Shown: positions 10,803-22,965 of the stretch, one piece after another | How the letters are laid out: every line of letters begins with the position of its first letter | Numbering within the stretch: position 1 is the stretch's first letter | Assembly: GCA_963921425.1 (NCBI GenBank) | Contig: OY992840.1 | Coordinates: forward strand, 17,710,621-17,774,620 | Reading direction: 5' to 3' | DNA length: 64,000 nucleotides | Source of the DNA: Dryas octopetala | Taxonomy: Eukaryota > Streptophyta > Magnoliopsida > Rosales > Rosaceae | The notes under the pieces: model-generated | Seen by the model: the letters and a program-made list of their open reading frames with translations, nothing else | Database searches by the model: none | Told to the model about the DNA's origin: nothing | Program-made: the position numbers and the translations under genes

Positions 10803-13800
10803 TTAGTTTCTGCCTGTCTTGAGCTTCTTTTGGGATTGTTCAGAGTTTTCACCACTTGCAACTCTGGAGAGTTTTTTTCCTTGATTGCCAGAGGGAATCT
10901 CATTGTCCTACACCAAAATGAAGGACAAGTTTAATTAGGTGTGTTTGTACAAAATGGAAATTCAGTATGTGCATGCTACAAAATTCAAATTAAATAGTCC
11001 TCCCCCATCCCATATATGGAATGGAAGCAATTAAGAAGGGCATGACATAACAGAGATATGAACCAACATGATACGTACCTTGACAATGGATTTTGGTATA
11101 GCAGTTCTATTATTTGAATGCTTCCCAAGCTCGATTTGCACTGAGATGCTGGCCTGTGACAAATCCACACCAGAATTCTGCAGGGCTTGTGTCAGAGTAT
11201 TTAACAACCTGTCCAATCCCAATATCCGTTTATGTTATTGACTCATAAATCTACATGCATTTTCAAAATAGAGCTCTCAACTATGCTGTGATCATAAAAG
11301 GGTTGTAATTGTATTGACTAAGCTTGAAAGAAACATGTAATTAAAGACCCAAGTAAATATGTAAATTAGACCACAAGAAAACTCACCCTTGAGAGTACGC
11401 AGTTGAGATGTTTATTCTACCTCCCTCAATCGTCAGCTCCTGTTCTTTGAGCTTATCCCTAGTGACAGCACCATCAGTAGTGCATGACTTTGTCTGGCAT
11501 AACATGGATTGAGGCTGAGATATTGATGTGTTCTCTGCATCAGATGGCAATCTAGGTGGAAATTGAGGTAATGCACCACCACTCCTGACAGGATTGAAGA
11601 AGCTCGGTTGCATTGACAAAGGAAAGGGCATTGCCTTGTTTGTTATTCCATGGTGGTGATCCATTGCTTTGAAGGTGGTTTCAGTACTCGTGTCAGATTC
11701 TACCGGGTTCTGAGCACTTCCGGGAATTGTCGGAGAGGCAGAAGTATTTTTCTCATCTAACTTTGCAGCAAACACTAACGCAGGACCAGACCCACCATTC
11801 ATGCCTCGAGATTGATCACAGAAACTGTCCCTAAGCTTGTGATTGTTTCTCTGTTTCAAGCAAAGGGGCGATAGACTACTATTATTAGGTGGTGGTATAC
11901 CTTCCTAATATATACAGATACATAATTAAGTTTCTTGTGTGTATAAATATGCAAGTAAATATCCAAAGCATACATGCTACAAACGTTAAAGACCTGACTT
12001 CTCCCAAGAGAGACAATGGTTTGTAAAGTCAAGTAAAAAGGATTTACCCAAGGCATCAATTTTGCTGGATCATGGTTCCATCCTTGGTATGGACCCTCAT
12101 ACTTGGTTACTTTTTCCTGTAAAAACTGAATGTATTCGATAACCTGGGAACCAAAAAAATAATAAGAATGAAATTCCAGTCAGTCAACAATTTGGAATGA
12201 AGGAACAAATTATTTATATTAAGAAGTGTATGTACCTCTAACAAAAATGACGCCTTATCTCTCTTTTGATCACTATGGGGAATGAGCTCTCTCAACATTT
12301 GAAATCTGCAATAGTAACTTTAAGGGTCAATCACTATATATGATAACGTTTTCAATTGTTATAATTCATTATAATTAGCACATACAACACTAAAAAAATT
12401 ATATTTGTGAGGGAGGAACATATATAGTACTTGCCTATCATTTATTTTGCTCCTTCTTCGCTGCTCTGTGGCAGAATGTTTGGATCGTGGCGTGTTAGCC
12501 TTCTGATCAGAGCTCTTAACATCAACTTGTACCCTCAAATCTCCTGTAAATTAAAAAACACTCAATGATTCAAAAATCATGATCAGGGTGATCGCAGAAA
12601 ATTAAACCCATATTGAAAATGCTAAAGAATTTTATTTATAATGAACTTAGTGCTAACAATGAGACGTACCCTTATAGGGAGTGGTGGCAGTGGTGGTGGT
12701 AGTAGTAGAGGTCTCCTTTTTGAGAACAAACTCTTCTTCATCGTCAAGTTCGTCTTCCTGGGTACTACCCTTGGCGGCCGACTTCATCATCTCCATGAAG
12801 CTCATGTTCTTTTGCCCAGATGACCTGTTGAAAATTCCAACAAGCAGATTATAAAAAACTACGTACATCTATAATCGAATTAATTAGTACTATGGATAAG
12901 TAACAATAGAGTGGAGATAGATAGTGACTGACTGAGAGCTGAAGCAGTTGCGGTGGTTGTTTGAAGATGACTGTGAAGGCCGCTCTGACGACGTCCACTG
13001 GCCTGTAAAACCCACGTAGAGTACGTAGCCGCTATGAGCTCCATTTCATTTCCACATGCATGAATGAATGAATGAAGTTGTCTACTATACTAGTGATTGA
13101 TGGTCATGCGCGCATGAACGATCAAGATGAAGATGGACATTGAAAAAATAGAAATTAATTAATTACCGCTTACGGTAGTAGCGGGTCTTTCTCCGACATT
13201 CTCCTTCCCTGTCTTTCCCTTTTTGGCTGCAGATTCTTCCCAGAGAGTGAATCCAGTTCCGGTGAAAGAGGTGCAGTTTGAGTTATCGTCATTTCTATCA
13301 GTAGTGCTACTTGTTTGAGCAGCCACTGTTAATGGCACCACCGCTCCCCCCTCTGGTTTTGGAACCCTTTGATTGAAATACGATATGTGGCTTATACTGT
13401 AAGTCCCAATCCCACCCGGAAGAATGTGCTCCACAGAATTTGCCTGCGCCGCCGCCGCTGCTGGTTTTTCAGCCGTTGATATCATATCTGAGCTCATTTC
13501 TTCCTTGGCACGGGTCTTTCCCATTCGTTCAAGTGGTTGTAGGAAATCATGAGTTTCAAGGTAACCTCCTGATCATCACAAAATTAAGATTTAGCCCTCA
13601 TCCATAGATTTAAACATACATAATTAATAGTTGGTAAATTATGAACCCACAAAATTAAAGGAAATTTAACATTGTGCAAAGCTATCAACAAGCTTTGTAC
13701 CTTTGTTGTTATGAAAATATCACTCACAATTGGAGTTGGATTAAGACTTAAAGAGTTCTAAGACATGCATGGAAGGAATGTACTGGGAAGTAGCCATGGT

Positions 13801-14831
13801 CTTATATATGGCATGTCAATGGATCAACAAACCAAAAATTAATAGTACGTTATGAACATAAGAAATATAACAAACTGAACTTTTTTTTTTTTTTCAAAGT
13901 GAAAATATTCACAAGCTCCCTCAAATCTGGAAGATTCAATTCTCATTGATCCAATCTTTCACTCTCTTTTATCAGATCCAAGATTTGAAAGTTCTAAGTT
14001 GAAAACCAAAATTTTTTATGAATATGTTAATTACCCAAAACAAAAAATTAATATGACAAAGCATCATCTTAATTTTGTCCTACAGGCTATAACAAATTTG
14101 TTTTTAAAATATTAAAAAAAATAAAAGATGATGCTATCACTTCACAGCCCACAATACCATGCACCTGTATAGCGCGTGCTGTACGTGTGATATGTCAAAT
14201 CATGTCTAACTCCCATTGGTGGTGTGGATGGGTCCCACGTACCCATCCCAGGCCCCGCCATCTCAATGTCTCATGCCAATCGAATCGAATGGTGCTCATT
14301 GGTATAGGTATAACTGCTAGCCCTTCCTTTCTTTTTTTCATATTGGGCAGCCTATTTAAGGCTGGCCTACGAATTCATGGCCCAGATGGCCACATCCATA
14401 TGATTCAATTGCGGTCACGTGCATGCATAATCGTGACAAGTATTTGTCTAATTAAACCACCAAAAAGATATATATTTCTCTCACAATTAATTCCATCATA
14501 GATTAAGCAGCAAATAGTTTATTTTGGGATTTTAAACGCAAAAATTATATATTTAAAATTCAAGGGGGAAAAAAAAATTAAAGAGAAAAAGGAAATATAC
14601 CTTGAGAAGATGGTCTTGGATCTTGTTGGGCAGTTGAATGACTGTACAGTGACAGAAAGTCATGCGTTGGTTTTCTTCCTGTAGAAAAACTTTGAAATCA
14701 AGGTTAAGAAACAAAACACATTCGATTTTCTGAATATAAAAAAAAAACAGAAACGCAAAATAAAAAATCAAATCTGTTTTCGAAAAATGAATACCTTCCG
14801 TACCAAACGGACGGGGTTGAGGAAGCTCCAT
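10803..14831 (-). CDS. BIM1: BIM1-type bHLH transcription factor
   Basis: Predicted 571 residues from eleven exons read leftwards: 14831-14795, 14678-14601, 13568-13167, 13002-12933, 12824-12670, 12543-12435, 12305-12236, 12143-12048, 11850-11387, 11208-11079, 10907-10803. Phases agree throughout. The N-terminus [19 protein letters not shown] and the block [13 protein letters not shown] are BIM1 signatures. The bHLH spans about residues 267-318: basic region HSATEQRRR with H270, E274 and R278 of the E-box-reading triad, then [14 protein letters not shown] and [16 protein letters not shown]. The C-terminal part has the family's [19 protein letters not shown] block. Family members bind BES1/BZR1 and CACGTG/CANNTG sites in brassinosteroid-responsive promoters. 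One junction, exon 6 to 7, uses a GC donor. Intron 2 is about 1 kb. Length is close to Arabidopsis BIM1. Confidence 0.95.
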
Positions 14832-15860
14832 CCACAGGCCGGTTCGACAGATATTATTTTTGCGCGGAAAATTCTCTTCGTAATTTTGATGGTATTTGAA
14901 TAATCAAAAATCACCTAAATTCAGTGAATTCTCGGATTACAGTTGAAATTCTTTTTCGAAATTATTAAAGTTCGAGGCGAAGCTCAAATATTTTTTCGAG
15001 AACGTGTTTAATTCCCAGATCCGTTTGGAAAATTTTAATGCCTCCACCAGAAGATCGAAGGCAAATTCGCTTTCGGAAGAGACCAAAATCACAAGCTCTG
15101 CTAAAGCCGTCACAAGAGACAAGACTCGAAACGAAATTAAACAATTCTCTGACTGCTTCTCGAGAAAGAGAAAACCTTTTCCGCCGGAGCAATTGCTTAA
15201 TTACCTGCATATTTTTTGACACCAAATTTTCACTCTTCGTCAGTGCATCAACCACGACGTAAAATCACAGAATTCGACAAATCTACCATTGAATTAGGAC
15301 CGGAAAAGAAAAATAACAAAGACGATATTTAAAATTCAGCATATCAAGCAGATTCGAGACTCCATTATACACATAATTCAGAGTCATCAGCAACCTAGCT
15401 AATTTTCACAAAAGCAATAGCTGCAAACTCACAAACCGAATAAGATCCATAAACAAGTTCAAAAATTTTTAATTCACCAAAGAAAAATATGCATACCTTT
15501 TTGTGTGATTTGAATTACAGCAATTCACGAGAAGCTTCTGCTCCCAAGTGCTTCAGGAGCGCAAGCTACAATTGAATTCCGCACTATACGCACTGCAGAA
15601 AGTGCTCCGAATTTATCAGAGGCTTCAGAGCTTCAAAAGACGGTTGGTATGTCCGGTAAAGATCGAAGAAATGCACGAACAAACAAACAAAAAAATTCTG
15701 CTTCTAAAATTCGAGCATGAATTTCAGCTTTTCAAAAATTCTCCTCAGCCTCTCTCTCTCTCTTCTTTTTAAATTGTTCTGATAGCCAACAGCGCCGATA
15801 GTCTGGGCTTGTAGAGGTCAGACCCACTCACTCTCTTTCTTCTCTTTCTTTGTGGGTTTG
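14832..15860 (-). promoter_or_regulatory. Upstream region and probable 5' leader of the BIM1-type gene
   Basis: Moderately GC-rich DNA with no coding similarity on either strand. The pyrimidine-rich tract at about 15740-15850 and the lack of any other gene suggest that the leader, possibly with an intron, and the promoter of the minus-strand gene lie here. No TATA box can be assigned with confidence. Confidence 0.35.
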
Positions 15861-18800
15861 TGTGTGACTTCTTTGGCTGAAGATCTTTTATACAGTTTCC
15901 ATTTGCTTGCTTTCTGTATTTATTTTTTATTTTTTATATATATTTGTTTTGGCTGTTTTCCGTTAGGTGAAACCGGCGTCCAATATAACGACGTTGCGGC
16001 ATCGTTGACGGCGTCAAGTGTTGGACGGAGGGTTTTTGTTTTTATGCTATGCGTCGCCGTTTAGTCCAACTGGGTAAGGCATTATATATGCTTCACGGAA
16101 CTCAATTATTTTACTTTTGCCCCATTTTTTTATGTTTTCGGCAATCCCGATTTTTATTTATTCTTTTTATGATTTGGCAATCCCGAGTAATAGCTTTCTT
16201 TACTTGGTTTGTGTTTGTGTTTGTTTGTCTCATACGATGAAAAATTAGAAGAAATTATTCTGTATAATTAATATATTGACACGTAATATGATCAGTTTAT
16301 TTGTTATAACATGAGGAAATATTATTATTATTAATATTATATTATATTAATATAAACACATCGTTCAATAATACCATTACACGTTAAATTGGTTATACCA
16401 CATAATGATATATCGGTTATACTTTATAATTTTTCGAAAATTACACCACTCAAATTACAAGAATAAAAGAAAATTACTCCATTCTTAAAAAAAAATAATA
16501 ATAATAATAATAATAAAGAGTGTTTTTTTTTTTTAATTAATGAAGATGTCTTGATTCATAAATTAGTACCTTTAGCCAGGAGAAATTAAAAGAAATCATA
16601 AATCACTTATATTGCTAAAGCTAAATCTAAATCTAAATTAGGGGATTACTTCACAATCCGCCATTGAAATTAGAATTCAATCCAAACCCAGTAAACATTA
16701 TACTGGCTTATGTTGAATGGTCAAATTTTTGTAATATAATAAAACAAATAATAGAACATAAAAAGTTTATGGATAATTTATACAACGTAATTAAAGTAGC
16801 AAAACAAGATATATGGATAATTGAGCTAGGTTGATGGAGATGATTAAGTTGTCATAGCAATTAACATGTTTCGATGGGTGACATTTTTATCCATAGACGA
16901 ACAAAATATGTCACGAAACCAACACATAATTGATCAACATTGATGGAGATGATCAAGATATAATGGCAATTATATATTAACACAATTCAGTCACGTTAGT
17001 ATCCACATACAGAAAATAAAAAAGATCTACATATTAAACTCACCAAACATCTCTTTTTTAAGGAGTAACTTTTAAGTAAATTATATGGCGACGTGATAGT
17101 AAGATCATTCATTGCGAGAGTGCAATGTGATATGTTTAACTTAAAAAATTGTAAGCTCTGAATAAACATACATATTAAGAAATCTCTCACTTTCAAGATT
17201 TCCAAAGTCTCAAATCTCTCACTAATTTTTGGCAAATAGTATTTGTTGTTTGAAAAGTAAAATGAAAACAGCGAGCTACGTACGTAGAGAAGGTGAAGTG
17301 GTGGAATCCAAAGGTGATAAATAACAATTGCCCATGGAAAGAAGAACAGTGGTTCAGTGTGGAAGATAGTACGAGTGGCGGTGTACACCGGGTGAGGGTG
17401 AGTGCGTACTAAATGTGCACGTGCATTGTGGGCAGGCCAAACCCAGGCAGACACTGTGTCTGTGCGTCTTGGAGTTAGAGCTAATTTGTGGCAGGGAAGC
17501 CAACTTACATTACTCACCACACTTAACAACTACGTACAGAGGAAGAGGATAATTTAGTCACGTGAGGGTGAACTAAAGAGTTGACGTCGGAACAGTAGCA
17601 TGTTGACCCCCCAGTTTTCTTAATTTATCAGAGATTTAATTAACAAACAAAGGAGACTCATACTTGGAGTTGGAGCAGGTGATGATTAGAGCACAGATCC
17701 CCATTAATTATCCATTCTAATTTTATTATTACTGTTGATGAGCTCATCACCCGCTGAGAGGAGGATTGGAGGATGTTGGTGGTAAAGGAAGAAATGTCAC
17801 GTGCCGCCCCCGCTCCTACTCTTCTCTCTTTGCCGTAGAACGCGGGACTTTATATCTCTGGCCATTGCGATTGCACTTCCCAATGTGCCCCTTCAAATAC
17901 CCTTTCAGACCTCCCCCTCCACAAAAATTTCGGGGATTTCAAAATTACTTCTTTTTTCGTTTTCCTTCTTATTAGACATTTTTAATCTTCTTTGTTAAAA
18001 TTTTATAGATATAATGTGTAATTTAGAAACATTGATCCTTTTACTATATTGATTAAGGGTTGGAAATGAATTTGGAATCATATATCCAGCTGTAAATGTG
18101 TGTAGTATGGATGCTATATATTTAACACAAATTATAATTAAAAAAAGATTTAAACAACATGAATGAATAATAATATTGCTATAATGTATATTTCTCATGG
18201 ATTCTTATTCTTCAATCCGTATTGTTTATAGAGAATCTTAATTAATGCTAATGGACTAAGAACTATATATGGTTCTTTTATCTCCATTAATCTCCGACAA
18301 TCATGGCAAGCATTCACATTGCAATGCATAAATTATATACATACAATGGGATTATGGAACAGCTTGGCGTGACAATATCTTAATTTTCATCCATTTCCTT
18401 TCTATGCATTTCTCAGTTAAATATTAGAAAAATTAATATGTTACTTTATTTTTTAATATTAATTTGAATAATTAATATTAAAAATGGAAGAACATGGCTC
18501 TCAATTCACAAGTCGTACGTACCATGTATGTCAATTTCTTATCAGTATTCTACTCCCACCCAATCCCATTTCAACGTTTGGCACCGCTACTTCTATACCT
18601 CTTGATTAATCTTTACAATAAATTAATTTTTTAGATACCTCGAACCCGTGCTTGTTTGGACACTTTTAAGTTGTAATTTTCCAAAATATATTGGATATGA
18701 TACATTTTTAGGGAACATGTTGTTCGTTAATAAGCCAAAAGCCGTGTCAAGCTATAATTAGATTAATTATATAATATATGTTGTGAATTGTCATGTGACG

Positions 18801-21800
18801 CCCACCCACAAATATATAGGACCCAGCAAGATGCTGCAAACACTTGTTTTCTTCCAATTAATTCCTTATATTTACTAGTCATACAATTATCATAATTAAA
18901 TAAGTATACTGCTCCTGATTTATAAGAGGCTAACACCATTCATGTCATCATGTCTTAATTATAAATTAGAATATATTTTCATCAACATAACAATATAGTA
19001 AGCAGCACCAACATATTTTGAATGTGGGAAGCTGCTTGCTTACTTCAAACTAATAATTGTTGTTATCTTTGTTTTTTTTAAACCCAACAAACATAAGTTT
19101 TCATCTTACAAAATTTCATGGCTAAAAGCACCCAATTTGTTCATTTCATTTAAAAAAAAAAAAAAACGCACCCAATTTTCTTTCATGTTTAAACTTAATT
19201 CGATAATTAATTTGATATCAGTTTAATGTCGTGTAAATGAAGAACTAAAATCAACACTTTTGATAAGAAAATCTGTGCGTACACCCATCACGGGCATTAT
19301 TGCCTTATGGGTAATAACAAGATTAATTAGTTAAATGTGAATATTTCTAAGATTGCAGGGAGTTTTGAAAATGACCCTTATTTGCTTTGCTTTCAGTTTT
19401 CAGGAAATTGTACTTGATATATAAACTAAAGTAGGCTTAAATTAGACTCTAAAAAAAGCTCCACACGTGGACCACCCTATGAATAGGATAAAAAAAATTT
19501 ATGGACAAGATGAACCCCACATACAGTGTATCTACATAACAATTAATGAGTCGCGTGTTAATGCTATCTGATCTTGCATCACATCATATAGATTTAACAT
19601 CATAGATTATCTACGATTTTACTCCCATTTTGTTAAAAAAATCAAAGGTCATCTTCACAATTCAATCACAAGCTTCTTAAAATTTATCTAAAAAATTATA
19701 ATTATTTTGTATAACAATAGCCACATACATATTAACGAACACATACATGCAGACAAATTACATAAATTTATAAACTATGATAAAAAATAATGAATGTGAT
19801 GTTAATCCGATAATAAAAAAAATGCATCGGTAGTATACAAACGTTTGAATGGTAACCTATTCCATTTTGTGTTTGGTTTTTATCCTTTTTTTAACTTATA
19901 ATTGTGAATTTAGATGCTAAAACAGTTTAAGAAACACCTGGGAAAGTAAGTAAGCAATATGTAATACAAAATAACTTTCTTGAACACGGGATGTCAATAA
20001 AAATGAGACACATCCTTCTATTTTTCTTTTTTCTTCAGCTTTTTCACGTATTGTTGAGCGCTCGATAGAAGTTATATTATAACTAGCAAGAGCTATAACA
20101 AACACTCGACACTATTTTTTTCGTCAATTTTTTAAGATATTTTTCAAAGAGTTTATTTTTTATAATTCTAGATCATAAAATGAGATTTGCGAAAGTTGAA
20201 TATGTTAAATTTTAACTTTAAAATTTAAAATTTTGTTCAAAATTACAAAATTAAAACTTAACATAAAATTGATAAATCAGGATTAAATGCTCGAGAGAAA
20301 AATAAATTAATAATGCTAAACACTCGGCGACCATACCAAAAGCTCGGTGACGCCAGGTCAAGTGGGTAGCTAAAGTTTGGTACAGGTAAGAAAAACAAGA
20401 GAGAACGGTAGGAAAATGGTAATTAAGTGGGCAGTGGCTGAACTGCTGAGGATCGAAGATGTGACCTGAAAAGTGATGTGCGGTCATTTTCATGCTTGTC
20501 GTCACTCGTCACAGAGGCAAGCCCAATGCCCTGGGCCACCTGAGTTGACCCCCCACCTCACGTGCAAAAAATACAACGACATCAACACAACTTTAGTGCT
20601 TTCGATGAGCCAACCAAACAAATTCTGCCACCCCTTGCTTTCCAGTCCCACAATTCCATTACTTTTTTTTTTAAGTTACTCCGAGCCTCCGACTTTTACA
20701 TACAAATATGTCTAATGGTGTAGAATTTATTGATATTCTAGCAATTTGGCTTAGATCCATGATTTAATATTAGAGATAACACTTTTAAGAATTTAAATTA
20801 TCTTAATTAATTATTGATTATACACTTATAATTTTATAATTGTATTAATATATTGATCTTATTTGATAATCATGTTAAACCTCTTAAATGAGTGGGATGA
20901 TATGTTTTGATAGTGAGAAAATGAATATGTTAACATTTAAGAGAGAAAACACGTATGCATACCATGTAGTGGCTGCATTATAGAACCTTCAGATCACTAT
21001 TAAATTTAACAATTTTACCATACAAATTCAAGTTATATTTCTTTGTATGTTGCGGGCCTTGCGGCAAAAGAAAAAATTATTTGTATGTCATAGAATGTAC
21101 GTCTATGCTATAAATAAACTTGTTAAGCAAACCTCTAAACCTCAAAAAAATATAAAATATAAAATAATGTTAATCATATAAAACTTTGATATATTAATCT
21201 AGAGTGGCTGTAACTTGAGAGAATATGAATAGCTTATTGTGGCCACTTCTCTCTAACCCTACCTACACTAAACATCTTATAATAAAGTGATTAAAAACAA
21301 CTTATAGTAAGGTGATTAAAGATTCCAATACCTTCATGACAGCACACTGGGTTCATGCACCATGTAGCACCCATATTATAATTGTTTTTTCTACTTTTTT
21401 TATTCAGCAATAACAAGAGAAAAATGGGCCAAAAGAGTAGTTCATGCATTTTCAAACAATATCACTATGAATTGAATCTTAAAATCTATCCCAAGATATC
21501 AGAAATAAGTACAACCAAATTGATTTTTTTCTGTTCTCACAATATTTGTTATATTAGTAATATACCTAATTAAAACCTCATTTTACCAAATATGGATTTA
21601 TTTTAAATAAAATGAAAAAAAAAACACGTAAATGAATGTTTAAATTTGAGAAAGGCTTAAAAAATGGGGTGGGGAGTGGGGACCGTGGGGTTTTGTTTTT
21701 AGTAACAGAGTGTTTCGGCGTAACACATGGACATTCCCTTCTTAAGGAACCCGTTTTGGGATTAGTTAACAAATCATTTTTGCGTGTCTTTGAGAAGGAA

Positions 21801-21960
21801 TGGATTTCCCATTCCTTCTCTATTTCTCACTCACTGACATATCATTAGTTTAATATGTTAAACTAAAAATTAATTAAATTAAGAAATCTTAGGAGGGCAC
21901 TAATTATTTTTCTCGACGCCTTTTACGGAACAGACGCGTGTCAGTTTGCCCTAGGAATCC
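15861..21960. other. Gene-poor AT-rich stretch
   Basis: Both strands were read and no exon chain or domain was found. A TAA/ATA simple repeat lies at about 16490-16515. Isolated CACGTG boxes occur near 17423, 17560, 17797, 19463 and 20560. A 177-codon minus-strand open frame at 16996-17529 has no family resemblance. A perfect 12-bp hairpin occurs at 21792-21820. Confidence 0.55.
21792..21820. repeat. Perfect 12-bp inverted repeat, 5-base loop
   Basis: GAGAAGGAATGG at 21792-21803 is followed by loop ATTTC and the exact complement at 21809-21820. It sits alone in a gene-free region. Confidence 0.8.
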
Positions 21961-22382
21961 GCACCCCATCACGTGATTGAAAATGTCTGCCTACCACATC
22001 GTCAGCCTCCCAAATCACGTGGCCAACTCACTGTGCGATGTTTGCGGGTCCCACTCCTCCCCCTCCAACACCAATACATTACGCGATCCCGTTTTCCCTC
22101 TATTTCTTTCTATTAAAAAAATAAAGAAAATTGGGAAGGCGGTTTTGGGATCGTTTAAAGTGGTTTCGCCACTCTCCGATTTGAGGACGGTGTGAGTACA
22201 GTTCGTCATGCAAATTGCAAAGTAGGCATGGTAGGGTTTGGGGATTTTGGGCACTAAAAAAGTGGTTTTTGGTTGGTGGTAAATATATACTACTGCTGCT
22301 GCTGTACTAGCCTTAGCTTAGCGCCATGTGATAAGCATACGTATGCTCTATAATGACGTGACGGGACCCTACTTTTCCACTC

Positions 22383-22407
22383 AGAGAGAGAGAGAGAGAG
22401 AGAGAGA
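22383..22407. repeat. (GA)n microsatellite
   Basis: About twelve GA units on the plus strand, within the G-box-rich segment. Confidence 0.9.
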
Positions 22408-22724
22408 ACGATAGATAGGTTGAACACCGCACGTGAGCAAGCAGTCACTTACGTGCGCCCATCCCTTGCCGTTCATCTCTGCCGCCTCGCGTGCGGTGGG
22501 GACCTCCCCATTTCCACGCCTTCGCTGCTTTATCTCCGTTGCTTTCAGACTTAACGCCGTTCAAAGCCGTTGGTGTTTGTTAATGTCGCCGTCGCCGTTT
22601 GAGATGAGAAAATGCGTATGGGCATGGCATGGCCGCGTCTCAATTCACGCATGGCTAATGAGATAACTCTATATAGGGGTATTATAGTAATAGTACGTGG
22701 AGAGCACGTGCTAGGCGGTGCGGG

Positions 22725-22728
<4 letters not shown>

Positions 22729-22757
<29 letters not shown>
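22729..22757. repeat. (CT)n microsatellite
   Basis: About fourteen TC units on the plus strand, roughly 320 bases from the opposite-oriented GA run at 22383; the two could pair as inverted repeats. Confidence 0.9.
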
Positions 22758-22763
<6 letters not shown>

Positions 22764-22965
22764 TGACGGGGTCACGTGGGCGTGTGGAGGGGGACCCGCG
22801 ATATTACATTACCCGTCCGGAAGAAAAAGAGAAAGGGGCAAACCAAAACAATGAGTGGGGGCATGTGCTTGCCTTTCCCAAGTGACCTGTCGTTTATGGG
22901 TCATTGAAAGTGTGAAAGTGAGAGGTGGGGTCCAGCAGGGGTGACTGACGTGGCGCACTCACGTG

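Larger units (their letters stand above)
21970..22965. promoter_or_regulatory. Cluster of six CACGTG (G-box) motifs
   Basis: CACGTG is at 21970-21975, 22016-22021, 22430-22435, 22705-22710, 22773-22778 and 22960-22965. Further ACGTG cores (for example near 22451, 22694, 22949 and 23011) fill the gaps. Such boxes are bound by bZIP (ABRE-type), PIF/BIM bHLH and BZR factors. Two GA/CT dinucleotide runs (22383-22407 and 22729-22757) flank the middle part. Base composition is more GC-rich than the surroundings. No open frame with recognisable content follows, so the target could be a distant gene, a noncoding transcript, or a gene whose body was lost. Confidence 0.5.

Noticed and set aside
14200..14420. 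GC-rich island suspected to be a separate gene
   Set aside because: Lies inside BIM1 intron 2, has no consistent frame and no domain.
16996..17529. 177-codon open frame on the minus strand
   Set aside because: No domain, odd composition, in a gene-poor AT-rich stretch with no supporting splice or promoter signals; taken as chance.
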